A stretch of 9,595 nt of DNA. Source: Porphyrobacter sp. (GTDB taxonomy: Bacteria; Pseudomonadota; Alphaproteobacteria; Sphingomonadales; Sphingomonadaceae). The stretch is taken from positions 1 to 9,595 of the forward strand of contig JAKFWB010000259.1 of NCBI GenBank assembly GCA_021732945.1, written 5' to 3'. Position numbers and translations under genes: made by a program. This document shows positions 1-6,199 of the stretch, in pieces. The notes under the pieces were generated by a model. That model was not told where the DNA came from. It made no database searches and worked only from the letters and a program-made list of their open reading frames with translations. Positions within the stretch are counted from its first letter, which is position 1; the number at the start of each line of letters is the position of its first letter.

Positions 1-251
1 GTCAGATGCCTGCAAGCGCGCGGGCACCCTTGCGGGCTGAACGGGCGAATGCCGACTATTATTCCGGACAAGCGATGCCGCAGGCGGCCTGCCTTATCCG
101 GGATTCGGCCCCCTCATGCCGACAGGATACGGATTTGGCAAGGGTTGCACGCGAAGGAATATTTCCCGCAGACCTATTCAAACTATCGTTAGATTGCGTG
201 ACATACACCAACCGGGCAGGTTGGTTGCAGCTTTTGCGCCGGTCGCGCCCG
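1..251. other. Intergenic stretch with no convincing gene
   Basis: No reading frame here resembles a known protein, and the frames that stay open have arginine- and cysteine-rich compositions typical of shadows in GC-rich DNA. Positions about 150-210 are noticeably more AT-rich than their surroundings, as expected for a regulatory region. On the plus strand, TTGGCA (135-140) and AATATT (158-163) are separated by 17 bases and match sigma-70-type -35 and -10 boxes at 5/6 and 4/6 positions. No plus-strand gene follows, so this may be chance. A short hairpin (207-225) is listed separately. Confidence 0.5.
207..225 (-). terminator. Possible weak terminator hairpin downstream of the two-TM protein gene
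   Basis: ACCAACC (207-213) and GGTTGGT (219-225) form a perfect 7-bp stem around the 5-base loop GGGCA. It sits 26 bases past the stop of the minus-strand gene ending at 252, where a terminator would be expected. Neither strand has a proper T-tract after it: the minus strand continues GTATG, and the plus strand reaches TTTT only after six further bases. It may act with Rho or only protect the 3' end. Confidence 0.3.
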
Positions 252-1205
252 TCAGGCTGCCCCGCGCATCGCCTGCAACTGGCTGAGCGCGTCATGCAGG
301 GCGTTGTCCTGCGGGGCTGGTGCTGACGTGCCGCTGAGCGAGGCGAGGGCTTTCAGCGCTTCTGCCAAAGCCGCTTCGCGCGCGGCGACATCGCGGCCAT
401 CCAAGGTCTTGGCGGGCGCGGTGTCGCGGTGTTCCTGCAAGGCACCGGCAAAGCGTTCGACCATCTCGGCCAGGCTGAGTTCCTGCGTCGGCGTGGCGCG
501 CAGCCGGGCGAGGGCGGCGGCATTGGGGTGCACGCGCGGCGGCGGCGCCACGCCGATCCGTGCCGGGCGCGGAGTCATGACCAGCGGTTCGGCTGGGGTT
601 TCGTCCGGTGCGATGAGGACGCTATCTTCAACCACCGCTTCCGGCAGCGGCGCATCTGCGCGCTCCTCTTCGACCCACACGGCATTGCGGCCGGGCAAGG
701 TGGCGAATTCCGCCAGATCGAGCGCGCGCGGCGCGGGCATGTCCGGTTCGGCCACAGCCGGTGCTTCGGCGGGCGGGGAGGGTTGTGCGCCAAAAGGCAT
801 GGCGACCACGGGGTCATCAAAGCTGGCACTGCCCAATTCGCGCTGCGGATCGATGGCGCGCACGTGGCGCGACGCGGTGGCCACCAGCGAGGGGGCATCA
901 GCATTGCGGCCCGATTCGCGCTTCCACCCGCCAGCCAGCAGATACATCGTGCCGCCCAGCAGCACCGCCGACAGCCCGGCCAGAATCGGTTGGGCCAGCC
1001 CGCCCAGCACCATAGCGCCAGATCCTTGAACCGCCTGTGCGATCAGGTTGGCGGGCAGAACCATCACGGACATTCCGGCCAACGCCCCGCCCCACAGGCC
1101 CAGCAGCGGCGCAAAGGCCGGATGGGCTGACAGCCTCCGCCGCGCGCGCGCCGGGAGTTTACGGCGCTCACCTTGCTCTGCCCGAAGCTGCTGCCTGATG
1201 GTCAT
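252..1205 (-). CDS. Uncharacterised protein with an N-terminal pair of membrane segments
   Basis: A 317-residue protein that I do not recognise. The N-terminus is strongly basic (residues about 14-25, many Arg and Lys). Two hydrophobic segments follow, at about 31-54 and 63-91, joined by a short loop, which suggests a hairpin in the inner membrane with both ends in the cytoplasm. Residues about 100-240 are rich in Pro, Ala and acidic residues and probably disordered. The C-terminal part (about 240-315) has helix-forming Ala/Leu/Glu stretches, including SLAEMVERFAGALQEH. The start at 1205 was chosen because it lies 7 bases past the glycosyltransferase stop, with GGGA 10 bases upstream. In-frame ATGs at 1235 and 1253 would overlap that gene. 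It is almost certainly cotranscribed with the glycosyltransferase, so a role near polysaccharide synthesis is possible but unproven. The composition fits its neighbours and shows no sign of transfer. Confidence 0.75.
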   Translation of the reverse strand: MTIRQQLRAEQGERRKLPARARRRLSAHPAFAPLLGLWGGALAGMSVMVLPANLIAQAVQGSGAMVLGGLAQPILAGLSAVLLGGTMYLLAGGWKRESGRNADAPSLVATASRHVRAIDPQRELGSASFDDPVVAMPFGAQPSPPAEAPAVAEPDMPAPRALDLAEFATLPGRNAVWVEEERADAPLPEAVVEDSVLIAPDETPAEPLVMTPRPARIGVAPPPRVHPNAAALARLRATPTQELSLAEMVERFAGALQEHRDTAPAKTLDGRDVAAREAALAEALKALASLSGTSAPAPQDNALHDALSQLQAMRGAA

Positions 1206-1212
1206 TGGCGTT

Positions 1213-2475
1213 CTATCCCGCTGTTGCTGCAACATGATGCGCGCCCCGCGCACTGCTGCTGTCAGACCGGGCTAACAAAAGATGGTAAACAGAAAGATAA
1301 TCGCGGGCATTGGTTGCCCAGTCATGCCGGGCGCGGACATGGGCTGCGGCGCGGCTGCGCATCGCATCCCAGCCCTCGCGGTTGTCGAGCAGCCGAGCGA
1401 GCGCGGCGGCGCAGGCGGCTGGATCATCAGGCGCAAACAGCGTGCCGGTGTTGCCATCGGTGATCAGCTCACGATGCCCGCCCACGCTTGAGGCGGCGAC
1501 AAGCCGCTGCTGCGCCATCGCCTCCAATGGCTTCAGCGGGGTGACCAGATCGGTCAGGCGCTGGGCCTTGCGCGGATAGGCGAGCACATCGACCAGCGAG
1601 TAATAGCGTTCGACCTCATTGTGCGGGACCCGCCCGGTGAAGATCACCGCATCAGGATCGGGCAGAGCCGCGGCCGCCGCGCGCCAGCTTTCGTCCATCG
1701 GCCCCGCGCCCACCAGCAGCAGCCGCGCCTGAGGGTGCGACTGGCGCAGCAAGGGCATGGCTGCGATCAGATCATCGACGCCCTCATAGGCATAGAAGCT
1801 GCCGATATAGCCGATGACAGGCGCGCCCGGTGCTATGCCGAGCGATCGTGCGAGGTCCTCGTCACGCGCCACCGGCTCGCCGAACAGGTCAAGATCCACC
1901 CCGTTGCGCATCACCCCGATTGTGTCCGGGGCGATACCGCGCTGCGCCAGATCGTCCTTCAACCCATCGCAGATAGTGAACAAGGCATCCGCGCAGCTGG
2001 CGACGCGTGTTTCCAGCGCGCGGGTGAGGCGGTATTTCACGCTGCCTTCGGTGCCGGTCAGATTGCCGACCGCCGCATCTTCCCAGAAGGCGCGGATTTC
2101 ATAGACGAAGGGCACGCCAATGGCCCGTGCCGCGCGCTGGGCTGCGGCCCCGCACAGGGCAGGCGAATGGGCGTGGATGATATCCGGCCGCCATTCCTGG
2201 GCCAGCTGGCGGATCGCGCTGGCGAGCGCGGTGATCTCTCCCAATTCTCGCCACACCGCCGGGCCCTCGGGCGTGCCGGGGGTGCGGTGGAAGGTCAGGC
2301 CATCGGCTACCTCGGGCGAGCCGTTCAGCGCCATTTCGCAATTGTGGCGCTGCGAGGTGATGCCGCGCACCTCCAGCCCCAACCCTTCCTGCGCCTTCAG
2401 GATTGCGCGGGTGCGGAAAGTGTAGCCGCTGTGGAGCGGCAGCGAATGATCAAGGACATGGAGCACGCGGGTCAT
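1213..2475 (-). CDS. Exosortase A system-associated glycosyltransferase, GT4 family
   Basis: A 420-residue cytoplasmic glycosyltransferase of the GT-B fold. It probably transfers a sugar from a nucleotide-sugar donor to a lipid-linked glycan precursor. The N-terminus, MTRVLHVLDHSLPLHSGYTF, is the signature of the exosortase A-associated branch of GT4 enzymes. The second Rossmann domain contains IGYIGSFYAYEGVDDLI (about 221-237), LLLVGAGP (252-259), FTGRVPH (279-285) and PLKPLEAMA (313-321). Glu318 there is the expected donor-binding glutamate of the Glycos_transf_1 domain. The start at 2475 follows the family's usual N-terminus. An in-frame ATG at 2487 would add four residues (MHPR), and neither start has a clear ribosome binding site. 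The last ~20 residues after VYHLLLARS look like a poorly conserved tail. The gene is followed after 7 bases by the two-TM protein gene and is divergent from the O-ligase operon. The acceptor and donor sugars cannot be told from sequence. Confidence 0.9.
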   Translation of the reverse strand: MTRVLHVLDHSLPLHSGYTFRTRAILKAQEGLGLEVRGITSQRHNCEMALNGSPEVADGLTFHRTPGTPEGPAVWRELGEITALASAIRQLAQEWRPDIIHAHSPALCGAAAQRAARAIGVPFVYEIRAFWEDAAVGNLTGTEGSVKYRLTRALETRVASCADALFTICDGLKDDLAQRGIAPDTIGVMRNGVDLDLFGEPVARDEDLARSLGIAPGAPVIGYIGSFYAYEGVDDLIAAMPLLRQSHPQARLLLVGAGPMDESWRAAAAALPDPDAVIFTGRVPHNEVERYYSLVDVLAYPRKAQRLTDLVTPLKPLEAMAQQRLVAASSVGGHRELITDGNTGTLFAPDDPAACAAALARLLDNREGWDAMRSRAAAHVRARHDWATNARDYLSVYHLLLARSDSSSARGAHHVAATAG

Positions 2476-2566
2476 GCGGGGGTGCATATCGCAGGCGTGC
2501 TTAACGCCGCGTCAACTGCATCACGCTAAGACCACCGCCTTGCACGCGGCCCGGAGCCCTTGACCG
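2476..2566. promoter_or_regulatory. Divergent promoter region between the glycosyltransferase and the O-ligase operon
   Basis: This 91-base gap separates two divergent transcription units and must drive both. For the minus-strand gene, TTGACG (2515-2510) is a good -35 match, but the region 17-19 bases downstream (GCGATATG) is a poor -10. If it were used, transcription would begin almost at the start codon and the message would be nearly leaderless. For the plus-strand gene, GGAG at 2553-2556 lies 10 bases before the ATG at 2567 and is a plausible ribosome binding site. No convincing plus-strand -35/-10 pair and no clear operator palindrome were seen. The promoter assignment is inference from gene orientation. 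Confidence 0.45.
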
Positions 2567-2791
2567 ATGATCGATTACTTCGCCCTTGCCCTTGGCCATG
2601 GTCTGCTGGCCATTGCGCTGCTGCGGCTGGTGATGCGCGAAGGGCTGGATGATGATCCGCTGATCGCCGCCATCACATCCGAAACCGCCGACAACCGCAA
2701 GGCGGTGAGCATCGCAGGGCGCAACGCCGCCCGCCGATCAAAGACCGGCGGCGATGGCGTAGACGAGAGCGATCCGCCCCCCGATGCTTGA
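2567..2791 (+). CDS. Small single-pass membrane protein upstream of the O-ligase
   Basis: A 74-residue protein not recognised as a named family. Residues about 4-24 form one hydrophobic segment (FALALGHGLLAIALLRLVM). An acidic stretch with DDDP (28-31), a basic patch GRNAARRSK (51-59) and a Pro/Asp-rich tail follow. The ATG at 2567 has GGAG 10 bases upstream. The gene runs 8 bases into the O-ligase gene (ATG at 2784, stop TGA at 2789-2791), so the two are probably translated in a coupled way from one mRNA. The hydrophobic N-terminus and the overlap argue that it is a real gene and perhaps a partner of the ligase. An alternative is that it serves mainly as a leader that delivers ribosomes to the ligase start. 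Confidence 0.65.
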   Translation: MIDYFALALGHGLLAIALLRLVMREGLDDDPLIAAITSETADNRKAVSIAGRNAARRSKTGGDGVDESDPPPDA

Positions 2792-4169
2792 TCTGGTCTT
2801 CCTCGCCTTCATTGCCTACGTGCTGGTGCTCGGGCTGCGGCGCCCGTTTCTGTGGGTGCTGCTCTATGTCTATATCGACATTCTGGCACCCCAGCGGATC
2901 GGCTACTCGATCATCGCCAGCCTGCCGGTCTCGCTGATCGCCTTTGCGGCGGCATTTGGGGGCTGGGTCGCGCTTGATCGCAAATCCGGTGGGCGCTTTA
3001 CGCCACGGCAGGGGTTGATGCTGGCCTTGCTGCTCTATTGCGGATGGACCACCGGGAATGCCGATTTTCCGATCGACGCGCAGACCAAGTGGGATTGGGT
3101 GTGGAAGGCGCTGCTCTTCGCGATCTTCATGCATGTGACGCTGACAACCCGCGCACGAATCGAAGGGCTGGCGCTGGTGCTGCTGCTGTCGATCGCCACA
3201 ATCGTGATCGGCACGGGGATGAAAACCGTGCTGGGCGGCGGCGGCTATGAAAACCTCAAATTCCTCGTGAACGACAACAGCGGCATCTATGAAAGTTCGA
3301 CGCTGGCAACGGTCGCGATCGGGCTGGTGCCGATGCTGTGGTGGTTCGTGCGCTATGGCACGATCTTCCGCCCGCACTGGTTGGTCACGGGTTTCGCAGT
3401 GGCACTGACCTTTGCTTGCCTGCTGGTGCCCATCGGCACCGAAGCGCGCACCGGCCTGCTGTGCATCGCGGCGTTGGCAGGGTTGATGCTGCGCCATACC
3501 AAACGGCGGTTCCTGTTCATTGCGGGCGCGGGTCTGCTGGGTCTTGCTGCGCTGCCGTTCCTGCCGCAGAGTTATTACGACCGGATGGCCACGCTTGCCG
3601 AACCGGGCGGGGATGAGAGCGCCTCGACCCGCGTGGCGGTGTGGGAATGGACCCTGGACTACGTCGCCGAAAAGCCGCTGGGCGGCGGGTTTGATGCCTA
3701 TCTCGGCAACCGCTTTACCTACACCATTCCGGTCAAGCAGGTGGATGGGAACACCACCAGCGTCGAATATCGGCAAGTGGTCGACGAAGGTCGCGCTTAC
3801 CATTCATCCTTCTTCGAAATGCTGGGCGAACAGGGGTGGCCGGGGTTGATCATGTGGCTGGCGCTGCACCTGCTGGGTCTGTGGCATATGGAGCGCATCC
3901 AGCGCCGCTGGCGCGGTGCGCAGGACGAGGCGACCCGCTGGATTGCGCCATTGGCGAGCGCGTTGCAGATGGGCGCGATCATCTATCTGGTCGGCGCGAC
4001 CTTTCAGGGAATCGCCTATCAGCCGGTGATGCTGATGCTGGCGGGCCTGCAAATCGGTCTCCACAGCTATTGCCGCCGGATCGATTCGGCGCGCGGTCTA
4101 CTGGATCGCAGCAGCGTCCGCAAGGATGCGATCACCGCCAAGCTGCGTGGTGCCGTAGCGGCACGTTAG
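2784..4169 (+). CDS. Putative O-glycosylation ligase, exosortase A system-associated (O-antigen ligase/polymerase-like)
   Basis: A 461-residue polytopic inner-membrane protein of the Wzy/WaaL-like superfamily, in the branch found with exosortase A loci. It probably transfers or polymerises a lipid-linked glycan on the periplasmic face; the true acceptor is unknown. About ten hydrophobic segments are visible, for example at residues 3-17, 21-34, 43-62, 76-90, 105-120, 127-146, 172-189, 199-216, 223-236 and 242-260, then 353-367 and 393-425. EARTGLL (220-226, Arg222) and AYHSSFFEMLGEQGW (338-352, His340) match the conserved Arg and His that bracket the large periplasmic loop of WaaL-type ligases. 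The loop here (about 262-350) carries STRVAVWEWTLDYVAEKPLGGGF. The N-terminal stretch YVYIDILAPQRIGYSI is typical of the family, and the length is normal. There is no strong ribosome binding site, consistent with coupling to the overlapping small gene. The pairing with the divergent glycosyltransferase supports the call. Confidence 0.88.
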   Translation: MLDLVFLAFIAYVLVLGLRRPFLWVLLYVYIDILAPQRIGYSIIASLPVSLIAFAAAFGGWVALDRKSGGRFTPRQGLMLALLLYCGWTTGNADFPIDAQTKWDWVWKALLFAIFMHVTLTTRARIEGLALVLLLSIATIVIGTGMKTVLGGGGYENLKFLVNDNSGIYESSTLATVAIGLVPMLWWFVRYGTIFRPHWLVTGFAVALTFACLLVPIGTEARTGLLCIAALAGLMLRHTKRRFLFIAGAGLLGLAALPFLPQSYYDRMATLAEPGGDESASTRVAVWEWTLDYVAEKPLGGGFDAYLGNRFTYTIPVKQVDGNTTSVEYRQVVDEGRAYHSSFFEMLGEQGWPGLIMWLALHLLGLWHMERIQRRWRGAQDEATRWIAPLASALQMGAIIYLVGATFQGIAYQPVMLMLAGLQIGLHSYCRRIDSARGLLDRSSVRKDAITAKLRGAVAAR

Positions 4170-4268
4170 AGAACGTTGCGCTCCCCCTGATCATGCGCCA
4201 TGAAGCCTGCCGATACGGACGCGGCGGGCACGGGATTCCGCCAGCGCCGAACAAGGAGGAGGAACCCG
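4170..4268 (+). promoter_or_regulatory. Leader region of the MaoC-type hydratase gene with a strong ribosome binding site
   Basis: This is a 99-base gap. AAGGAGGAGG (4253-4262) is a near-ideal Shine-Dalgarno sequence 6 bases before the ATG at 4269. It decides that start over the in-frame ATG at 4200, whose extra 23 residues (Arg-rich, no homology seen) are unlikely to be translated. At the very end of the O-ligase gene, GTGCCG/CGGCAC (4150-4155 and 4159-4164) can form a small 6-bp hairpin, and ACGTT/AACGT (4163-4167 and 4172-4176) another. Neither is followed by a T-tract. No clear promoter boxes were found. Confidence 0.6.
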
Positions 4269-4718
4269 ATGACCCCCCAGGAATTGGCCGCCAAGGTCGG
4301 CGAGAATATCGGCACCAGCGAATGGGCCGAAATGAGCCAGGAACGCATCAACCAGTTTGCTGAGGCGACCGGTGATCACCAGTTCATCCACGTCAACGAA
4401 GAGATGGCCAAGATGACCCCGTTCGGCGGGACCATCGCCCACGGCTTCCTGACCTTGTCGATGATTCCCTATCTTGGCGCACAGGGCGGCGCTCCGCGCA
4501 TCGATGGCGTGAAAATGGGCGTGAACTACGGCGGCAACAAGACCCGCTTCATCGCTCCGGTTCGCGCCGGAAAGCGCATCCGCGGCGTCTGGAAGCTGAC
4601 TGAAATGGTCGAAAAGCGCCCCGGCCAGTGGCAGCAGACCTGCGAAATCACGATCGAGATCGAAGGCGAGGACAAGCCTGCGCTAATCTGTGAGTGGATC
4701 ACGCAATACTTCGTTTGA
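4269..4718 (+). CDS. MaoC family (R)-specific enoyl-CoA hydratase-like dehydratase (NodN-like)
   Basis: A 149-residue single hot-dog-fold protein of the MaoC/NodN family. Such enzymes add water to trans-2-enoyl-CoA to give (R)-3-hydroxyacyl-CoA, or act on related acyl thioesters, in the cytoplasm. The hydratase-2 signature is complete: AEATGDHQFIHVNEEMA (31-47) supplies the catalytic pair Asp36 and His41. FGGTIAHGFLTLSMIP (about 54-69) is the conserved substrate-channel helix region. The C-terminal half (GVNYGGNKTRFIAPVRAGKRIRGV) carries the usual beta strands. The length is normal for the single-domain type. It is followed by a thiolase gene, so fatty-acyl or branched acyl-CoA turnover is plausible, but a long inverted repeat separates the two. 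Substrate chain length cannot be read from sequence. A role specific to nodulation is not implied by the family name. Confidence 0.92.
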   Translation: MTPQELAAKVGENIGTSEWAEMSQERINQFAEATGDHQFIHVNEEMAKMTPFGGTIAHGFLTLSMIPYLGAQGGAPRIDGVKMGVNYGGNKTRFIAPVRAGKRIRGVWKLTEMVEKRPGQWQQTCEITIEIEGEDKPALICEWITQYFV

Positions 4719-4735
4719 TCTGAATGCCAACGTGA

Positions 4736-4814
4736 TGTGCGCCCCCGCGCAGGCGGGGGCCTCCATCGGCGTAGCACCATCCTCCTGAGGCCCCCGCCTG
4801 CGCGGGGGCGCACA
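4736..4814. repeat. Perfect 28-bp inverted repeat of two REP-like palindromes
   Basis: The left arm (4736-4763, beginning TGTGCGCCCCC) and right arm (4787-4814, ending GGGGGCGCACA) are exact reverse complements over 28 bases, around a 23-base spacer (4764-4786). Each arm also contains its own palindrome: GCCCCCGC-GCAG-GCGGGGGC at 4741-4760 and GCCCCCGC-CTGC-GCGGGGGC at 4790-4809, both 8-bp stems with 4-base loops. The pair can therefore fold as two small hairpins or as one very long one. Similar C-rich and G-rich palindromes are common between genes in sphingomonads, so this resembles two REP units in opposite orientation. No T-tract follows on either strand. It may still block transcription or protect the hydratase mRNA 3' end. 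Confidence 0.85.
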
Positions 4815-4825
4815 CCATCTCAATA

Positions 4826-4843
4826 AAGGATACCCCCAACATG
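4826..4843 (+). promoter_or_regulatory. Ribosome binding site and apparent ATG of the thiolase gene
   Basis: AAGGA (4826-4830) lies 10 bases before ATG (4841-4843), the only ATG with a good binding site ahead of the thiolase. From this ATG the frame reads M-T-R-K-P and stops at TAA (4856-4858). The thiolase sequence begins one frame away at 4849. The site therefore marks the original start of a gene whose frame is broken immediately after it. Confidence 0.6.
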
Positions 4844-6021
4844 ACACGGAAGCCGTAATCGTTTCCACCGCCCGCACCACGATTGGCCGCGCTTACAAGG
4901 GCGCGTTCAATGCCACCCCGGGCCCGACGCTCGGCGCGCTCAGCCTTGCCCCCGCGATTGAACGCGCCGGGATTGAAGCGGGCGCGATTGATGATGTGGT
5001 GTGGGGCGCGGTGCTCACGCAGGGCACCCAGGCGGGCAACATCGGCCGCCAGGTGAGCTTGCGCGCCGGTTGCCCGGTGAGCATTCCCGGCCAGACCATT
5101 GACCGCCAGTGCTCATCCGGCCTGATGGCGATCGCGACCGCCGCCAAGCAGATCATCGTCGACAATATGGATATCGTCGTCGGCGGCGGGCAGGATTCGA
5201 TCAGTCTTGTCCAAACCCCGGAAATGCGCGTGTCGCCTGATCGGTCGCTGATCGCGATGCACAAGGATGTCTACATGCCGATGCTCGGCACCGCCGAAGT
5301 GGTGGCCAAGCGTTACGGCATCAGCCGCGAAGCGCAGGACGAATACGCCCTGCAATCACAGATGCGCACCGCCGCCGCGCAGGTTGCGGGCAAGTTCGAT
5401 GCTGAAATCGTCCCCGTCACCACCACCATGAATGTGGTGAACAAGGAGACGAAGGAAGTCTCGCAGAAGGAAATCACCCTCGCGAAGGACGAAGGCAACC
5501 GGCCTGAAACCACGCTGGAAGGCCTTCAGAGCCTGAACCCCGTGATGGGTCCTGGAATGAACATCACTGCCGGCAATGCCTCGCAGCTGTCGGATGGTTC
5601 GTCGGCTGCGGTGCTGATGGAAGCCAAGCTGGCCGAACAAAAGGGCCTCCAGCCGCTCGGCCGCTATGTCGGCATGGCGGTCGCGGGCACCGAGCCTGAC
5701 GAGATGGGCATCGGCCCGGTCTTCGCGATCCCCAAGCTGCTCAAACAAACCGGCCTGACAATGGACGACATCGGCCTGTGGGAGCTGAACGAGGCCTTCG
5801 CGGTGCAGGTGCTCTACTGCCGTGACACGCTCGGCATCAACAACGACATCCTCAACGTTAACGGCGGCTCGATCTCGATCGGACATCCTTATGGCATGAC
5901 CGGCGCGCGCTGCACCGGCCACGCGCTGATCGAAGGCAAGCGCCGCGGGGCCAAGTATGTGGTCGTTACCATGTGCATCGGCGGCGGTCAGGGCGCAGCG
6001 GGGCTGTTCGAGGTCTTCTAA
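4841..6021 (+). CDS. Acetyl-CoA C-acyltransferase (thiolase), frame broken by one base at codon 2-3
   Basis: Thiolases condense or cleave acyl-CoA and acetyl-CoA at the last step of beta-oxidation or the first step of acetoacetyl-CoA synthesis. The conserved sequence starts at 4849 ([18 protein letters not shown]) and is uninterrupted to the stop at 6021. Counting a restored Met at 4841 it is about 394 residues, the normal length. The catalytic residues are present: Cys91 in DRQCSSG (codon 5110), Asn317 in NEAFA, His349 in [10 protein letters not shown] (codon 5884) and Cys379 in [11 protein letters not shown] (codon 5974). The ATG at 4841 is one base out of frame. Adding one base, for example ATGACCACGGAA, would give M-T-T-E-A-V. 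No ATG, GTG or TTG occurs in frame between the upstream repeat and GTG 4996, and a start at 4996 would drop about 50 residues including the first core strand. A sequencing error is as likely as a true mutation. A terminator follows. Confidence 0.85.
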
Positions 6022-6045
6022 TTCCCGCGTTCAAGTACGAATATT

Positions 6046-6078
6046 GGCGGCGCGGGGGCAATCTCCCGCGCCGTTTTC
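6046..6078 (+). terminator. Rho-independent terminator of the thiolase gene
   Basis: CGGCGCGGG (6048-6056) and CCCGCGCCG (6065-6073) form a perfect 9-bp GC-rich stem around an 8-base loop. TTTT (6074-6077) follows at once. It begins 26 bases after the thiolase stop. On the minus strand the hairpin is followed by CCAATATT, not a T-run, so it works mainly for plus-strand transcription, though it also lies at the convergent end of the antiporter operon. Confidence 0.8.
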
Positions 6079-6199
6079 GTTGGGCGATATGGGCTCGCAG
6101 ACGTGCTCAGTGGGGCTTTGCCGACCCGTGGCCTCGGGACCTGCACCGGGCTTCGACAATCGTGAAGACAATGCCGAGGCACCGAAACGGCAGCTTCGA

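Noticed and set aside
6..326. Plus-strand open frame of 106 codons at the left edge
   Set aside because: It has no recognisable motif, runs antisense over the end of the two-TM protein gene, lacks a ribosome binding site and has a shadow-like Arg/Cys/Ala composition.
1138..1150. Alternating CG run as a Z-DNA or repeat element
   Set aside because: It lies within the coding region for an Arg/Ala-rich stretch of the two-TM protein and is short enough to be explained by codon use.
1621..2529. Long plus-strand open frame of 302 codons opposite the glycosyltransferase
   Set aside because: The opposite strand is a clear GT4 enzyme with family motifs. This frame is Arg/His/Gln-rich and is explained by GC-rich codon bias.
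2673..3803. Minus-strand open frame of 376 codons opposite the O-ligase
   Set aside because: Its product is dominated by Gln, Arg and His without domain motifs, while the plus strand encodes a convincing polytopic membrane protein with the conserved Arg and His.
4200..4268. N-terminal extension of the MaoC-type hydratase from the ATG at 4200
   Set aside because: A near-perfect Shine-Dalgarno sequence 6 bases before ATG 4269 and the normal family length favour the shorter protein.
4736..4814. 28-bp inverted repeat as a CRISPR remnant or insertion-sequence ends
   Set aside because: There is only one copy in each orientation, no regular spacers, no target-site duplication was noticed and there is no transposase between the arms.
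4841..4858. Programmed -1 ribosomal frameshift restoring the thiolase frame
   Set aside because: There is no slippery heptamer or downstream pseudoknot-like structure at this site, and shifting within the first five codons has no known precedent in thiolases.
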